This document shows, in pieces, positions 1 through 12,600 of a stretch of DNA of 64,000 nucleotides. Within the stretch, counting starts at the first letter, position 1. Every line of letters begins with the position of its first letter. This DNA is from Mycteria americana (Eukaryota; Chordata; Aves; Ciconiiformes; Ciconiidae), in the NCBI RefSeq assembly GCF_035582795.1, contig NC_134382.1:11524001-11588000 (forward strand), written 5' to 3'. The translations under genes were made by a program, and so were the position numbers. The notes under the pieces were generated by a model. It saw nothing but the letters and a program-made list of their open reading frames with translations, was not told where the DNA came from and did not search any database.

Positions 1-115
1 ATTAAAAAAAAAAACCAAAAAACAAAAAAACCAAACAAAACACACAACACAAAACAGTAGAACAAAACAAAAAAAACCCCACATCAAACACCCAAAAAAC
101 CCCAACAAAAAAACT
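1..115 (+). repeat. A-rich low-complexity tract in a PER3 intron
   Basis: Runs of A broken by single C or short CCA/CAA words, with almost no T or G. It lies upstream of the penultimate PER3 exon and is therefore intronic. Confidence 0.85.
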
Positions 116-313
116 CCTGACAGTTAGACCAGCATTGAAAGAAGCCTTACGAAGCAAATAAGGTGTAACAAGGTATAGTTACTTTTCAGTGGCTGATGCT
201 GTCTAGGCTTCAGCCATAGATACGGGTGAAGAGACTCTCCCAGTGGGATTGTAGTGAGTGCCTGCCTTGCTCCATTTAGTACAGCTCTGTTCACAGGTGT
301 CTGTTTCCTGCAG

Positions 314-2181
314 AATTAAAGAGGAGGTTTTAAAGGCTGATCTGGAGAAGCTGACAGTCATGCAAAAGCAGCAGCCTTGGTTTACGGATGGGCAAAAGAA
401 GGAGCTTGCGGAGGTGCATACGTGGATCCGGACCCAGACTGTCCCACGGCAAATCAGCACCCAAGTAAGGAGTTGTGAAAGGAATCAGCAGCTTATTCGT
501 GCCTTGGCTAGCTAGAGGCTGTGCCATTTCTAACCAATGTAATCTTATAGTGCTGTGGTCAGTGATGGTTATTACTTGTAAATATAAGAAGGAAATGAGT
601 TTAAGTACACTAGCCAGATGAGAAATGCCAAAACACAGGTCTTTCCATTGTATTTTTTTTTTGCAAGATACACAAATTCTGTGTAGGAACCACCTGTAGC
701 AAAGTTCCTTCAGTCACACTGTTGGATGCATGGGAATAGTGGCACGCTCTCACATTAGAGTCCATATCTGGTGAGGTTTATTCTGTTGGTGTTAGTTCTT
801 TTGCTCTTTTTTGCTCAAGGTTGATTGCTGCTATGATTGAATAGCATGTAGTACTGGAACATTAGTGAAGATTAGAGCAAGCCTGTTCAGCAAGCTGCAA
901 AATACTCATAATCACGGAGGAGGTTGAGGCATATAGAAAGAAACACAAAAATAGCTGGCTTTTTGTAGGTAGATTCATTCTTTAAGAATTTTGGTATCTT
1001 AAGCCTGATTATTTTATCTGATATAACTCTTGGGTACTCTGATAAACTACTTCTGATATACATTAGTATGTGTTAGAGAATGTCCAAATCAGTTTAAATT
1101 GCTCCTAGGTGCTGTGAAGAAGAAACGAGCAAGGCTCGTTTTGGTCCCACAAAGATCTAGAGCTCCAATGATGAGTTGTACAGAAAATAGCAAGGCAGAG
1201 TGAGCTGCATTCATGTACTCATGCAGCAGAAAAATCTAACGTCTGTTATAGCACTGCGTGCTCTATGTGCTAGTATTTTCAAATGTGGCATTCTGCACTG
1301 TTGTATTTATTCTTAGAGCAGAAAAACTGAGAAATGGTTGTCCTTGGCTCTGGAATGAGACCAGAAAATTAATCTTTGTTTTCCTAATACTTTGTGCGTC
1401 CTGCTGTGGTTAGGACCGTGTTGTTTGATTCAGATAGCAAAATGATGTCCAGTGGTCTTACAGAAAATTCTGTTGAATATTTACATTTCATATGTTATGA
1501 GATATATTGGTATGCATATACAAATATTTGATATCTAATGTGCTAAAACTGTTCCTAAGCAGTAGGTCAGGTTTCCAATATAGATTGTCATTTTGCAAAT
1601 GCAACGAGGCTGCTGACAGTAGAAAGAAATGCAGGATTTCTTTTAATACTTCAATATTGTACCGTTTCTCAAGAACAAGAAAAATCTGGTCTGTCAATAC
1701 ACTCGGGCATTTCAGCCTTTTTTTGCTGGTGGTATTGTTGCTGTTCGGTCTGCAGTCCAAATCCTTAATGAGCAGCTTGCTTATAAAGTTGAAAGCAAAG
1801 GCCTTCAAATTCAAGGAAGTCACATGCCTTTTTATCTCAAAGCTAAAACTGTGTGTTCCACTAACCAAAGAATTCATTTCTGAGACAAGATAAGTTGGAG
1901 GTGCAAGTACCTGTTTCTGAAAATAAGATACTGCATAATCTCTGCTTTTAAAGAGATTACAGCCCATTGGTGAGAGGTTTCGAGACATTGCAATGTATCA
2001 TGCCATCAGGATTTGAGTCTGTGAAATATACTCATAAAAAGGAGAATGTAAATTACTATGTTCTTGTTTCTTTTTAAAGGGCTGTGTCACATGTGACATC
2101 AGGGAAGCGAGTTGCGAGGCTGCAGTGGCTGATGACAGTATGGAAAACAAGGGAAAATCGCCTCCCCTCCTGCAACGCTGA
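314..2181 (+). CDS. PER3: PER3, last two coding exons (partial gene)
   Basis: These are the 3'-terminal coding exons of a PERIOD-family circadian repressor, best matched to PER3. The penultimate exon is 314-464: a cag acceptor precedes it and caa|gtaagg follows. The last exon is 2080-2181: acceptor aaag, stop TGA at 2179-2181. The junction is in phase 0. The first exon encodes the conserved PER C-terminal stretch with QKQQPWFTDGQKKELAEVH and WIRTQTVP. The second begins GCVTC and ends SPPLLQR. In PER2 this C-terminal region binds cryptochrome, and a CxxC there shares a zinc ion with CRY; the GCVTC here sits at the equivalent place. The upstream exons, including the PAS domains, lie outside the window. 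PER3 rather than PER2 or PER1 is inferred mainly from its place beside UTS2 and TNFRSF9. The identity as a PER gene is firm. Confidence 0.93.
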
Positions 2182-5100
2182 AGATATCAGCACTTGTCAG
2201 TAAAACTGCTTGGTGTAATTCCCATTCTCTTTTCCTCTGCCTTTGCTACATACTAGCGGTGAATCTGTCTGGCTATCTCTTCCCAACGTGAGCAGTCGCA
2301 TGTGTGAAACTAAACCTTCCTCCATTACCCCTCCACTCCTGGCATGACTTTGAAGACAATCTTTCACTGGGAGGCTGTTTCCCTTCCTGACCTCACAGAC
2401 TTGATGCAGAATGGGTTATGTTTCTAACTTTTGATTGCTCGGTGATGAGCAAAATACAAAGGTGTTTTGTTTTTGGGGGGGGTGGTTTGTTTGTTTGTTT
2501 GTTTGTTTGAAGTTAGCAAGTAAGGGTCTGAAAAAATGCAGTGGTTAAGAACCTACAGCGATGAACCTAACAGATCAGAGCATGTTTACTCTCCAAGTAA
2601 GGTAGATGTGTTGAAACCAGTATTGAAACCAAGCTAAAACAGAGCGGTCTTCATTTCTGTTTGTTCAATATTTAAAGGTCTAAACTGAAGATCCTAATAC
2701 TCTGAGGCTCTGAAATCACTGTAGCTGGTTCAAGGATCCAATAGGCTTTTTAATGAGCAGCTGAAAACCAGCCAAGTGAATCTGCATCAAAATGCCTTTT
2801 GCCAGCTTGTGCCCATCAAAAAAATAAACTGTGAAGTGGAAAGAAGCAAAGCTATTCCTTATGTTTTTTGTGATAAGTGTTTTGGAACCAAGTTGTTTTA
2901 CAGCTTTTGCTTTTAAAGCTGTGTTTCTCAAGATAGGTGTTTAAAATGAATTGAGAGTAACTGGTTTGCAAATCCATTAGAGATTAAATTATAAATAGCA
3001 ATCAAAAAAAATAGCAGTAACAATTCAGGAGTTATTTCCTTATACAGGATCTGCTTTTTAATAAAAGACACATGGAAAACCTTCTCTATCAAGGCACTAT
3101 GGCCTAGTTATCAATTCAAGTAGATACATGCAGTCTTTTATCTTCTGTTGCTAGCACTCTGGAAGGTGGACTTGTATCTTAATTTTTTTGTTGTTGTATT
3201 AGAGTAGTTAGATGAGTTGAATCCAGACATAGTAGATAGGAAATTTTGAGCCATTTCTCCATTTTGTTTTTGTTGTGGTGATGCCAAAAACAAAAAGAAA
3301 AAGATTGAGCTTCATTTCTTCTTCGTTCTTGAAAAGTCACATGTTGTGGAGTCAAACTTGAACATAAAACCACATATTCATTATTTCTTATCACTGTTGA
3401 CTTCCTGTACAAGTTTTAACCTCTTTCTATATAATGGAGTCTCTGGCTGTTGAAATCCATGGATGAAAAATTAGTTTATGCGTAGTGTGAGTTTGTTGTT
3501 CAGAAAGTGATAACCACTTTCTCTTTCAGTATGTAAAAGGACTTGTTCTCATGTTAATACTTCTAGCTTAAAGGTGGATGTCTCAAAGTGCTCTTCAAAC
3601 AGGACACGCTTTGCTAAAACCTAGCAAATTTTGTCTGATTTCCCCTTTGTTTATCAAAAGCTGCATGTAATCAGATTTTCCTTGTGGTGTTACTAATCAC
3701 CTTAGGCTTCTCAACAAAGAGTTTTAGGATGTAACACATTATTCACCCTTTTGTTCTGTGTAACTCTTCCTTTTCTGCTATGTGAAGGATTTTCACTTTT
3801 TCAGTTTCATTTACTAGTAAGCTTCAAGTTGTTGAGTAAGTTAAAAATCCTATGATCTGCAGATCATTGAAGGAAAACTATATTATCTAAAGGTTTTTGT
3901 TACTTTTTAAAATCAATTCAGTGACAATCTTTGTCATTAAAGCTTCTTTCAGGGAAGGTTATTTTTACAGAATTTTAAGTTTTCAAGGCTAGTTTGACTC
4001 AGGCAGTGTTCTTTTGGGGTTTCTTTGTTTGTCTGTTTTGGTTTTGTTTTTTACAGCATGCTTGCCTGCTCTGTTTATACCTGTTGCTTTCTGTTTATTC
4101 TTAAGCTGTATTTCTTTATTTGTCTTTCAGTTTTTTCAGCTTGAACTTGTTTTTTTCTTAAGTGTCGTAAATCAGCAGAGGTCCACACATCCTCAGTACT
4201 TTTTGTGTTCAAACTTTAAACACTTCTTAAAATAAGAGACTTCAGTACGTGTTTACATATAGCAAGTTATGTACTCCGGTAGGAGAATGTGGGCAATACC
4301 TTATACCTGTCCTACTCTTTTTGCAGCACTTTCCAAATACAGTATTCTGCTTTATAACCACACTGCCTAAAATATTTGCTCTAAAACATGTAATAAGATG
4401 CTTCGTGTATAGGTTTTTTTCTTAATTGGGAAGCTTCTTAACTAACTTAACTGTCAAATTAGACTGATGCACTAGAATCCATTCTAGTTAGGTGTGCTTA
4501 AATTAAAATGACTGCTTTAGTGTATTTTGAGACTTAGTGAAATAGATTAATTTGAATACTCCAGGTACAGATGGCTGTCTCCTTCAAAATAGTTTAGAAG
4601 TGTAAGCCAGAAGGAAAGTTTAGATAATCAGCTCTTTTGCTGTACATTGTTTCCACTGTTTATTTCCTGAGTATGAAAATGAGATGGTTTGTGATGTCTC
4701 AGCAGGCATACATGTCATCCATTTTATAAAACAGTGGGACTTAGTTTAGGAGAATGGTAATATGTACCTAACACTTGAATAATGCTTTTCATCCATAGGT
4801 CTGGAAACATGTCAAAAAGATGACTCTCATTACCCCAGTTGTATAAAAAGAGGCAGAGACACAAAGGACTTGCACAGATGCATACCCCCAGTTCATACCA
4901 AATCCAGGAGTATAATTTGGGGATCTTCACTCACTGTATCCTGTGCTGTCTTTGCTACAAGTGGTCAAGATTCTGACCTGTACGTAGAAACTGGATCATA
5001 TTAAATGTGTTTCTTGTTTGATGGTGTTAACCCTTCTTGTACCACCTACTACTATGAATTTGTGCTCAGTAGGATCATATAGCAACAGAAATCCTAGACA

Positions 5101-6140
5101 GTTTTTGTAGTGCTGTGAACACCATACCCTATGACCGTATATAATGAAGGTGCATGTGCCTAGGAGTTTGAATTCAAAGTTTGTAATCCTGGCTAAATCT
5201 TAGGTGCAAGATTCATTGTCTGGGCCTACACGAGTCCTGGGTTACGGAAAAAATATGGTATGGGAAAAGAATATAAGAGGAATTAAGAGGTGAATCAGTG
5301 CCACATGTGACAATGAAACTAAATTATTTGCCCAAAACCACAAACAATCTTGGCTGCAAAACCAGGTTTAGGACAAAAAAACAGTTTCCCAAGCTACTCT
5401 TTACGCCACTAGAACCACAACATCTTGCAATCAAATGCCTTATCAAGCCTTTTGGGAAGGACCTCATTTCCATAAGTTTTAAGGAACTGGTAGTTTTTAC
5501 TTCAGCTTATATTAATCTTTCAGTCTTTGTAGTTTGCTGGAGTAGTCAAAGTGAGATCCAGTTCTGATCTGAAAGACCAGTGGAGCAAATATTGCAGCCA
5601 GATTTGCACATGCTATTTTGTTCATGTGTCTTTGTTTTGCCTGACATAGTGTTGCAGACAGTTTAGAGCTGCTTGGAAGGTCACTTTTTTGGTGATCAAA
5701 GGGAAAATACGCAAGTATAGTAATGATGCAGTTACTACCCCCTGTGGGGGCGTCAGCGGTTTGGAAACCCTTGGTGGATTTCGCTGGCAATTTTTTGTTG
5801 TTGTTGTTGTATTCATAAATATAGAATTATGTTTTTAAAAGGCGAGTTGATGTGTGAATATTTTCATGGCATTGCTATGAACAGGAGGGACCCCAGTGTA
5901 TTTTTACAGTGTGCAGTAACTATTCACTGAATGAGTAATGTATTGGTAAGTTTATCTTCCAGCTGAATTAAGTTTTAAGTCACAATCGAATGAATTTTTA
6001 CATCAGTTGATAGGAATATTTTATTGAAATAATATTCAGCTGTGGTTGAATTTACAGTTGTGATTTTAACTGTACACTTTAAAGGAGCTTCTGTTTTTAT
6101 AAATAAAACTGAAAAATATGCTGCAAAGAACTGTTTCAAG
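2182..6140 (+). other. PER3: PER3 3' UTR and flank (extent uncertain)
   Basis: This is AT-rich sequence without a convincing coding exon. Possible poly(A) signals AATAAA occur at 2823-2828, 3060-3065 and 6102-6107. The last is followed by a GT-rich tract (about 6138-6165), the layout of a strong cleavage site, so a 3' UTR of up to about 3.9 kb is possible; earlier ends cannot be excluded. A (TTTG)6 run lies at 2486-2509 and a TTG run near 5791-5812. Assignment of the whole stretch to the PER3 transcript is inference. Confidence 0.45.
2486..2509 (+). repeat. (TTTG)6 microsatellite
   Basis: Six perfect tandem TTTG units preceded by a G-run, within the PER3 3' UTR or flank. Confidence 0.9.
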
Positions 6141-9100
6141 TGTGTGTTTACTTTTGTTGTTTGGTAACTTCTAGAAAATATTCAGTACGTTTTTCTGATT
6201 GTACATAGGTGTTGAGGTTGTGGGTACAGTCAAAATGGTGATGTAGTGGCCATTCATCCTGTTTTGTTTGGGGTTTTGTGGGTTTTTTTAATCTCACTTT
6301 ACCTTGCCCGCTTCAGGATGTGTTATTTCCTTTCTAATTGCATCCCACAAAGAGCAAGTACCTTTTGAATGTAAAGAATTATATTTGGATGTGTAAGCTG
6401 TTGGGGTTTGGCATGCAGGATCTAAAGCTTCTGTCTGTGCTGATTTTGTTAGAAAAGGTAAATAATAAACACCCTGGGAGCACTTTGGCCCCACCATGCT
6501 AAAATTTGTGTGCTAGAGGAAGTGCAAAGAAACAATTCGTAGATTTAATTCACAGGCATGTCTCAAAGAGCAATGAAGTTCTTAACTAATTGCAGAGAAA
6601 CAATTCGCTCATCTTTTTCTGCTTTAAGGGACTTTAGAGAGAAGTGTGATCAACAGTGCTTAAAGAAGCCTGCAGGAGAAAGGCAAAGGCACTGCAGGAA
6701 GTACAAGGTACAGAAAAAAAGATGTAGCATCTTATTAAAACTGGAACAGAAAGAAGGAATCTTAGATAAGTGTGTAACTCGAGGTGCTTCTGGCAAGGTA
6801 AGTGATGCAGTTCCTTGAAATACAGGCATCGCAAAGGTAACGTTGGATATATTTTTTCTCCGATAGTTTATTAATTTTTAAAAGGGTGATTTGGTCATTC
6901 TGAACATACTACAACTGTGAGCCAAATTATCTGATGTACTTCTGTATTTTTGACAGATGGTGAGAGATGAGTATTGGACCTGTGATTCTTACTCACCCCA
7001 ATCTCAAAAGTAGTGGGACCATAGCTTTTCTGTAGTAGGTTTTCTCCACAGCTGTGTTAACTTTCAGGATATGTATTATATACTGCTCCTGTGCAGCTCA
7101 AACAGGTGTCTGCCTGCTTGGCTCCTGTTTGATGCACCAGTTTGCTGCCTGAAACTGTTGCAGGCAGGCTCAGGCTGGCACAGACAGGACTCTGGCGGCT
7201 CACTTTCCCAGCTACAGTTGCACCTTTCTGCCTGCTCCGAGAGCTCTGCCCTGTCTGGTGGAAAGACGATCAGCCTGGCCTCCAGAGCTCTTCCTACAAT
7301 CACTTCAGTTTTCTGTGGCAGCTCCAACCTTCTTGTCTCTGGCCTGCAGAAGAGAGGAAAAGCTCAGAGCTGAAAGCTGGCAGGAGCTATAGCTTATAGC
7401 AGGAGGGGGGAGAAGCAGAGTTTGTCCTCTCTGTCACAGACTGGCTGGGGTCTCCACTCATGGGTCCTAGAACTGAGCTTATCTGGCATCTGCCATGAAC
7501 GTTTCCTTCAGGAAGGAGGCAGTTGGGTGTGCAACAGGGTCTCGAACAGTCATCTTTTTGAGAACTACCTGTCATGTCCAAAGACGCAGTCTGAACTCCT
7601 TCCTACCAGAGGCAAGGACTGTAAATGACTGGAAGTTTCAGGCTGTGCTGAAATTCTGCTATATTAGAATTAGCTGAATTCCCCCCTAGCCTCCACTGCT
7701 GTGCTCTGGCCCAGCTTGAACACAGTAAGTTGTTTGAGTATTGCTTCTTTAGATACCATAACTGCTAGAAAGTATTTTTGCAGTATTGAAAGCTGAAACA
7801 GTTTGAGGGTTTATAGCTCCGTTACCTCGTCTTGACTCCATCGTCACCACCTGACAGCTCTCTTCATTCCTTTATTCTCTTATGTAGATGGCTAGTGAAC
7901 TTCTTAAATATTGTAATATTTTTTGGATTATTATTCATTGTGGTTTTATTTTGCTTTATGTTTGCAATTTTTGAAGTGGCATTGAACAGATCCCCCCCCC
8001 AGTCTTTGTAGGCTCTACACCTTTCCCTGTCTATGAAATAAATCTGTCTTAGATGATTATTCATTTAGATAAATTTGAAGTTTTTTCTTACAAGTTTTTA
8101 TTGACTGATGAGATGGCAGGAAAGGAGTAACTTCCAGACAGGCACTGACTTGCTCCATTGTATAAGAGAAGGATGAATGTTCAGAAGATTTCAAATAGCT
8201 GCACAGTGCATCCAGCTGCTCTGCATTTGTAAGGACATTTTTCTTTGCCATAGCTGGCTTCATCTGTCTTACAATTTATGTGAAGTGAACAAGCTGTATC
8301 AAGCCTGTAGGCCTTGTTTAAAGAGCACAGAGATTTATGATGTATATTATTGAGATCAATGTAGCATGTGTATCACTGTTAGGTGAAGTTTACTTCAAGG
8401 TTTCTGTGAGCCTTGATTAGCACGAGGTTTATGCAAAGTATGTATTGAACAAGGTAGGGCTTCACGGCTCAGACTGTTTGTGCATATTATTGAGATTGCC
8501 ATGCCCCAGAGACAATTCCTGACTCTTCAGCTCTGTTCATTGCAGATACTATCAGGAAGTACCTGGGGTTGAGAAAGTATGTTGATACTCTGCATACAAA
8601 GGAGTCAGACTAGAACCCTTTTGCAGCTGCTCTTTTGTCTTCTCCCTCACTTACTTTAGATGCCAGGATACAACAACATTATAAAAACCGTGTGGTGGCT
8701 CAGGGGAACAAATCTCACTGCCCTTGAGTGCCCAAGCAGGAGGTGGCTTGCCCTAGGAACACTTGTGATCTATGTCCATATATCACCTCCCTGCATCTGT
8801 GTGTGCAGCCACATAAGTGCAGGTCACAGTCATAGAATCTTTTAAGTCATGTCAGCCCTGTCTGCCTCCACTGACTGTCTGCAGTCTCGGTGTAAAGCCT
8901 TGACATTGACAACCATAACGTTTACCTTCCATGCTGTGCTTGATGATAATCAGACACAATTCTTAAAGCCTGTGCTATGCACAGGCAACCCTGTTGTCAT
9001 GGGCAGCTGGGGATTAGGCAAGGTGCTGCAAAGCAATAGATTTGTGGGTTTGTCTTTACAAGTGACCAGGAGAAACAGTTCTCTCTCCAGCGGTAGTGGG

Positions 9101-9474
9101 AGCAGATGCTTGATCCTGACACGTGCTTACTGGTTTTGTGGTGCCTTGGGGATGGCAGGAGGGGACTGGGGACTGTTAAGTTGCCATCCCTCACTGGCTC
9201 AGGATCATCAGGGAATGCAGCAATGACCCTTTTTTCCTGGCACCCCAATCTACGTCAAGTGACAAAGGAGAAAGTCCTCTTGCCTCTGGACTTAGATGCA
9301 GTTGAGGCATCACTCTTCTGGGAGGTTTCACAGAGCCCCTGGGAATCTTGCTTCCCCTGCCTGAGTTCTCTTCATGTTGCGTATTTATCTCTTTGTCCCG
9401 TTACTTTCTTCCTGTTGTGCTGAACTCTAAGAAAATACTACACTGCTCACAGCATAATTGCAAAACATCAAGAA
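6141..9474. other. Intergenic spacer between PER3 and UTS2 (tail to tail)
   Basis: No gene of a family I recognise. Short open frames near 7071-7640 and 8849-9423 show no domain, signal or paired splice sites that I can support. One possible exon (6557-6796) is described as a finding. The sequence is otherwise ordinary AT-rich spacer between two convergent genes. Confidence 0.5.
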
Positions 9475-9480
9475 TTTATT
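9475..9480 (-). terminator. UTS2: UTS2 poly(A) signal
   Basis: TTTATT on the + strand reads AATAAA on the gene strand, about 145 bp beyond the UTS2 stop codon. It gives a short 3' UTR, as expected for a small prohormone gene. It is the first canonical signal after the stop. Confidence 0.7.
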
Positions 9481-9624
9481 AATTTCCAAGTAGCGTAGAG
9501 TCTAAAGTTAGGAGCTGTCTTCATATTTCTTCATTCTCATTTTAAATCAAGCAAATCTATATACATGTTTTCAGACATCTGTATAAATTATGCAACCAAA
9601 GTCAGGGAGAGTTTCTTCTCCTGT

Positions 9625-12600
9625 TTACACACAGTATTTCCAGAAGCACTCGGAAAGATTCCCACGTTTCTTGTACTGTTTCCTGTCCTTGGTCAAGAAG
9701 CGGCCCAGCAAAGCAATTCGAGGATGGTTTCCATAGGAAGTCTGAAGTCAAACAGCATTAGAGAGGTTATTGTTGGATGGTAAATGTTTCCGGTGGGAAA
9801 GTACACTCTTCACTGCCCCAACTGGTCACCCAGCCCTGTGTGCCCTCTGATTTAGATGCACTAAAACTAGTCCCTGTCTTCTGTCTTTATATTTAATTCA
9901 GCAGACACGTGAACAGGAATGATGTTCTCCATTTACCTAATGGTTCATAACAAATCTGATAATACTGCGGAGCCTGTGTTGTAGTGGGTGAAAAAAATGA
10001 CATGCAGCTAATGCTGGTTAATGTACTGGCCTGGCCTGGTGAAGCTGGAAATTTGCCTTTATTTAGAAAGCTGTTTTTCTGGGGGAAAAAAGTGGGGGGG
10101 TTAGAACAAAATGCTCTGGATTACTTGCTCTCTTTTTTTCTTTTTTTTCCTCTTTTTTTTAAATTTTTTTTTTCTCCCCTGCTTATCTAACTGCTAGGTG
10201 ATTCCAGCTTCAAGAGCAATGTGGCATACCTTAGTCTATACTGTTTATGAAGTCTGTGGATCTTAAATGATGTCTTGGTAACAATTCCACGTAGTTTAAA
10301 ATGTGGAGTCTTATTTTTCTTGTTTCAGTGACAGATAGTCATTTACTCACCTCTTTGATATTTTCCCTTGGGTTGTAGCTGCTGGGGCTAAGACCTGGTA
10401 GAGGGGAGACATAATGAAATGTTTTACTATTTAGAAATCATGAACCTACGTGAGTCATTCTTGTGTGCCGTAATGCTATAGCCGGTAGAAGTCTTGAACT
10501 GGACTGTTCAGAGGACCAGACAGAAAACCCTTTTGCTGCAGCATGGCCTATTCTTCTTGTGGCACACAGTTCCAGCAGGATCTGGGACTCTGAAGATGCA
10601 AGCTGTACTGTCCTCTGCAGCAGGCATCTGTTATATCTGTTGCTCCCCAAACCATCTATAGCTATTGATTCTGCACTTTCTGCAAGTATTGATGTTTTTT
10701 AAGAGACTGTGCTACTTTGTTTTGTCTGCTAGTTCCTTCTAGGCCAATCTTTGCCTTGCCCCAGTTTTGCTATATGGAAGTTTTGCTAAGCTAATTTGGA
10801 GACTTTTCCAGCTAGTATTGACCTGTAAGTATGGCAGCTCAGCAGGTTTCCCCAAGATCCCAGTTAATTAATTGACAGCTGTCTGTTGCCTACACATAAT
10901 GTTGTATTTCAGTAAACACCCAGGAGCTGGGGCACAGTATCTGTGGAAGCTGGACGTGCAAACCATGGGCACTCTCCCATAAATTGCTGTGGTAAATCCT
11001 CACCTGCTTTGTTGTCTTCAGTCAGTGTGCCCAAGAGCTCTGGCAGAAACTGAAGCAGGGACGTGCTTCCTAGGCTGCCCAACCGCTCCAAATTTAATCG
11101 TGAATCTTCATCAGCTGCAAATGGAAGATGACAGAAATAGGCATATGGTAAGAGTCTTTTGCTTTGAATCCCTGTTTCAGTCTGTCTCAGATAATTTCTG
11201 ACCAGGTCTGTTGGCCCCACCTGTTGAATATTATCATGAAATCACCAATCATCCATCCTTATATAATGAATGTAATAGAGGATAGTTGTCGGTTGTGGGT
11301 TTTTTTTCCTTCCAAGGCTCTGAGGAAAGGTACCTTCCTGATGTTAATCTCAGATTCTCATTTCTCTGGCAGATCTTTCATTAGGAAAGTTTTTTGACCA
11401 ACAGCAGCCCCTCCCATTGCTTGGGGAACTCACAACCTAATCCTTCTGGTACCTAGCTGTAGACAACCCAGACTTGTAATAATTATTTTTTTTTTTTAGT
11501 CCATTTCTTTGTCAACTAGTTCCTGTGCTGGAGCTTTCCTATGAATAAAGACAAAACTTCCTGTTCAAGGCCTATTAACCTGATCAGTTTCCCAACTATT
11601 AAATGCAATAAAATGGGGGGAAGGGCAGGAATGAATGTAGGAAATCTTAAAACATATTTTGGCAGCTATGCTTCTCAGTGCATTTCAATCATCTCTCTCA
11701 TTTAATGTGCATACCAGTACAGATATTATTACTTTCTGAAACAACAGATTGCTGATACCTTGTGGAATTAATTTGTATGTGCATAGAGAATTTAGAATTC
11801 TGTAACTAGCCTGTGCCCCAAGGCAGGTTGCCAGCAGGAGCCCCTAGTGGTGTTATACTTGAGGTAAATAAGGCTTTTGTAATCTGAGCAGTAAATTTCA
11901 TCTTTGCTAATATATAGCAGACATGCAAAATTGTGGGCAACAAGAGGGTGCTATTATCAGACTCTAGTTGTTTAGATGAATATTGTCTTGTAGTTGCACT
12001 TTTAGATGATACTGTGGAGTTTTAGTTGCTCTCACCTGCAGGGATGGGTGAGACTGTATAGCTCCTCAATAGGCAATATATAAGAAAATGAACTGCTGAA
12101 AATAATCCCCCAACATTTCAAAAACTTGGACCAAGATCAAGAACTCGAAGACCTTGGACATCCATGTTGTTAGTTTGTTCACTGTACAAAAGGACAATTG
12201 CAAAGGACAGTGGGGATTAAAGTATGACTCTGAATAAGAATACTGTAACTTCCCTATGCTATGCGGAAATAATTCATATCTCTAGCCTTGTATTATTTTT
12301 TTAATTTGGAGCAGTGTTAACAGGTAAATTTGCTTTGAGATTTAAAAAAAAACCAAAACAACCCTCTTTAATACAGAGTTCTACTTCTATCTTACCCAGC
12401 CTAGAGACTCTTTATATTAGCAAGGAAGATTTAATAAACCTAATGGATGCCTTCAAACAAATACAGTAATTGTTAGAGCCAGCTTGTTCACTCTGTGATG
12501 CGAGAGATGTTATCCATACTGAGTCACGGTTGCCTGTAAATGCAAGTTACATAGTGGAAGGCTTGAGAAGATGCTGGCTTGGTGAGTCCAAGATTTTCAA

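Noticed and set aside
1488-1988. 166-residue minus frame between the PER3 exons
   Set aside because: Lies in the last PER3 intron in antisense; no domain, and the plus strand is also open, suggesting chance.
8829-8850. CR1-like tail (CATAGAATC) near 8.83 kb
   Set aside because: Too short and without flanking CR1 sequence to support an element.
9907-9975. Alternative UTS2 exon 3 before the donor near 9938
   Set aside because: All phase-compatible readings run into a stop codon.
10201-10320. Alternative UTS2 exon 3 ending at a gtatgcc donor near 10230
   Set aside because: Its frame has stops or the wrong phase. The 10351-10394 exon fits both phase and the NPR motif.
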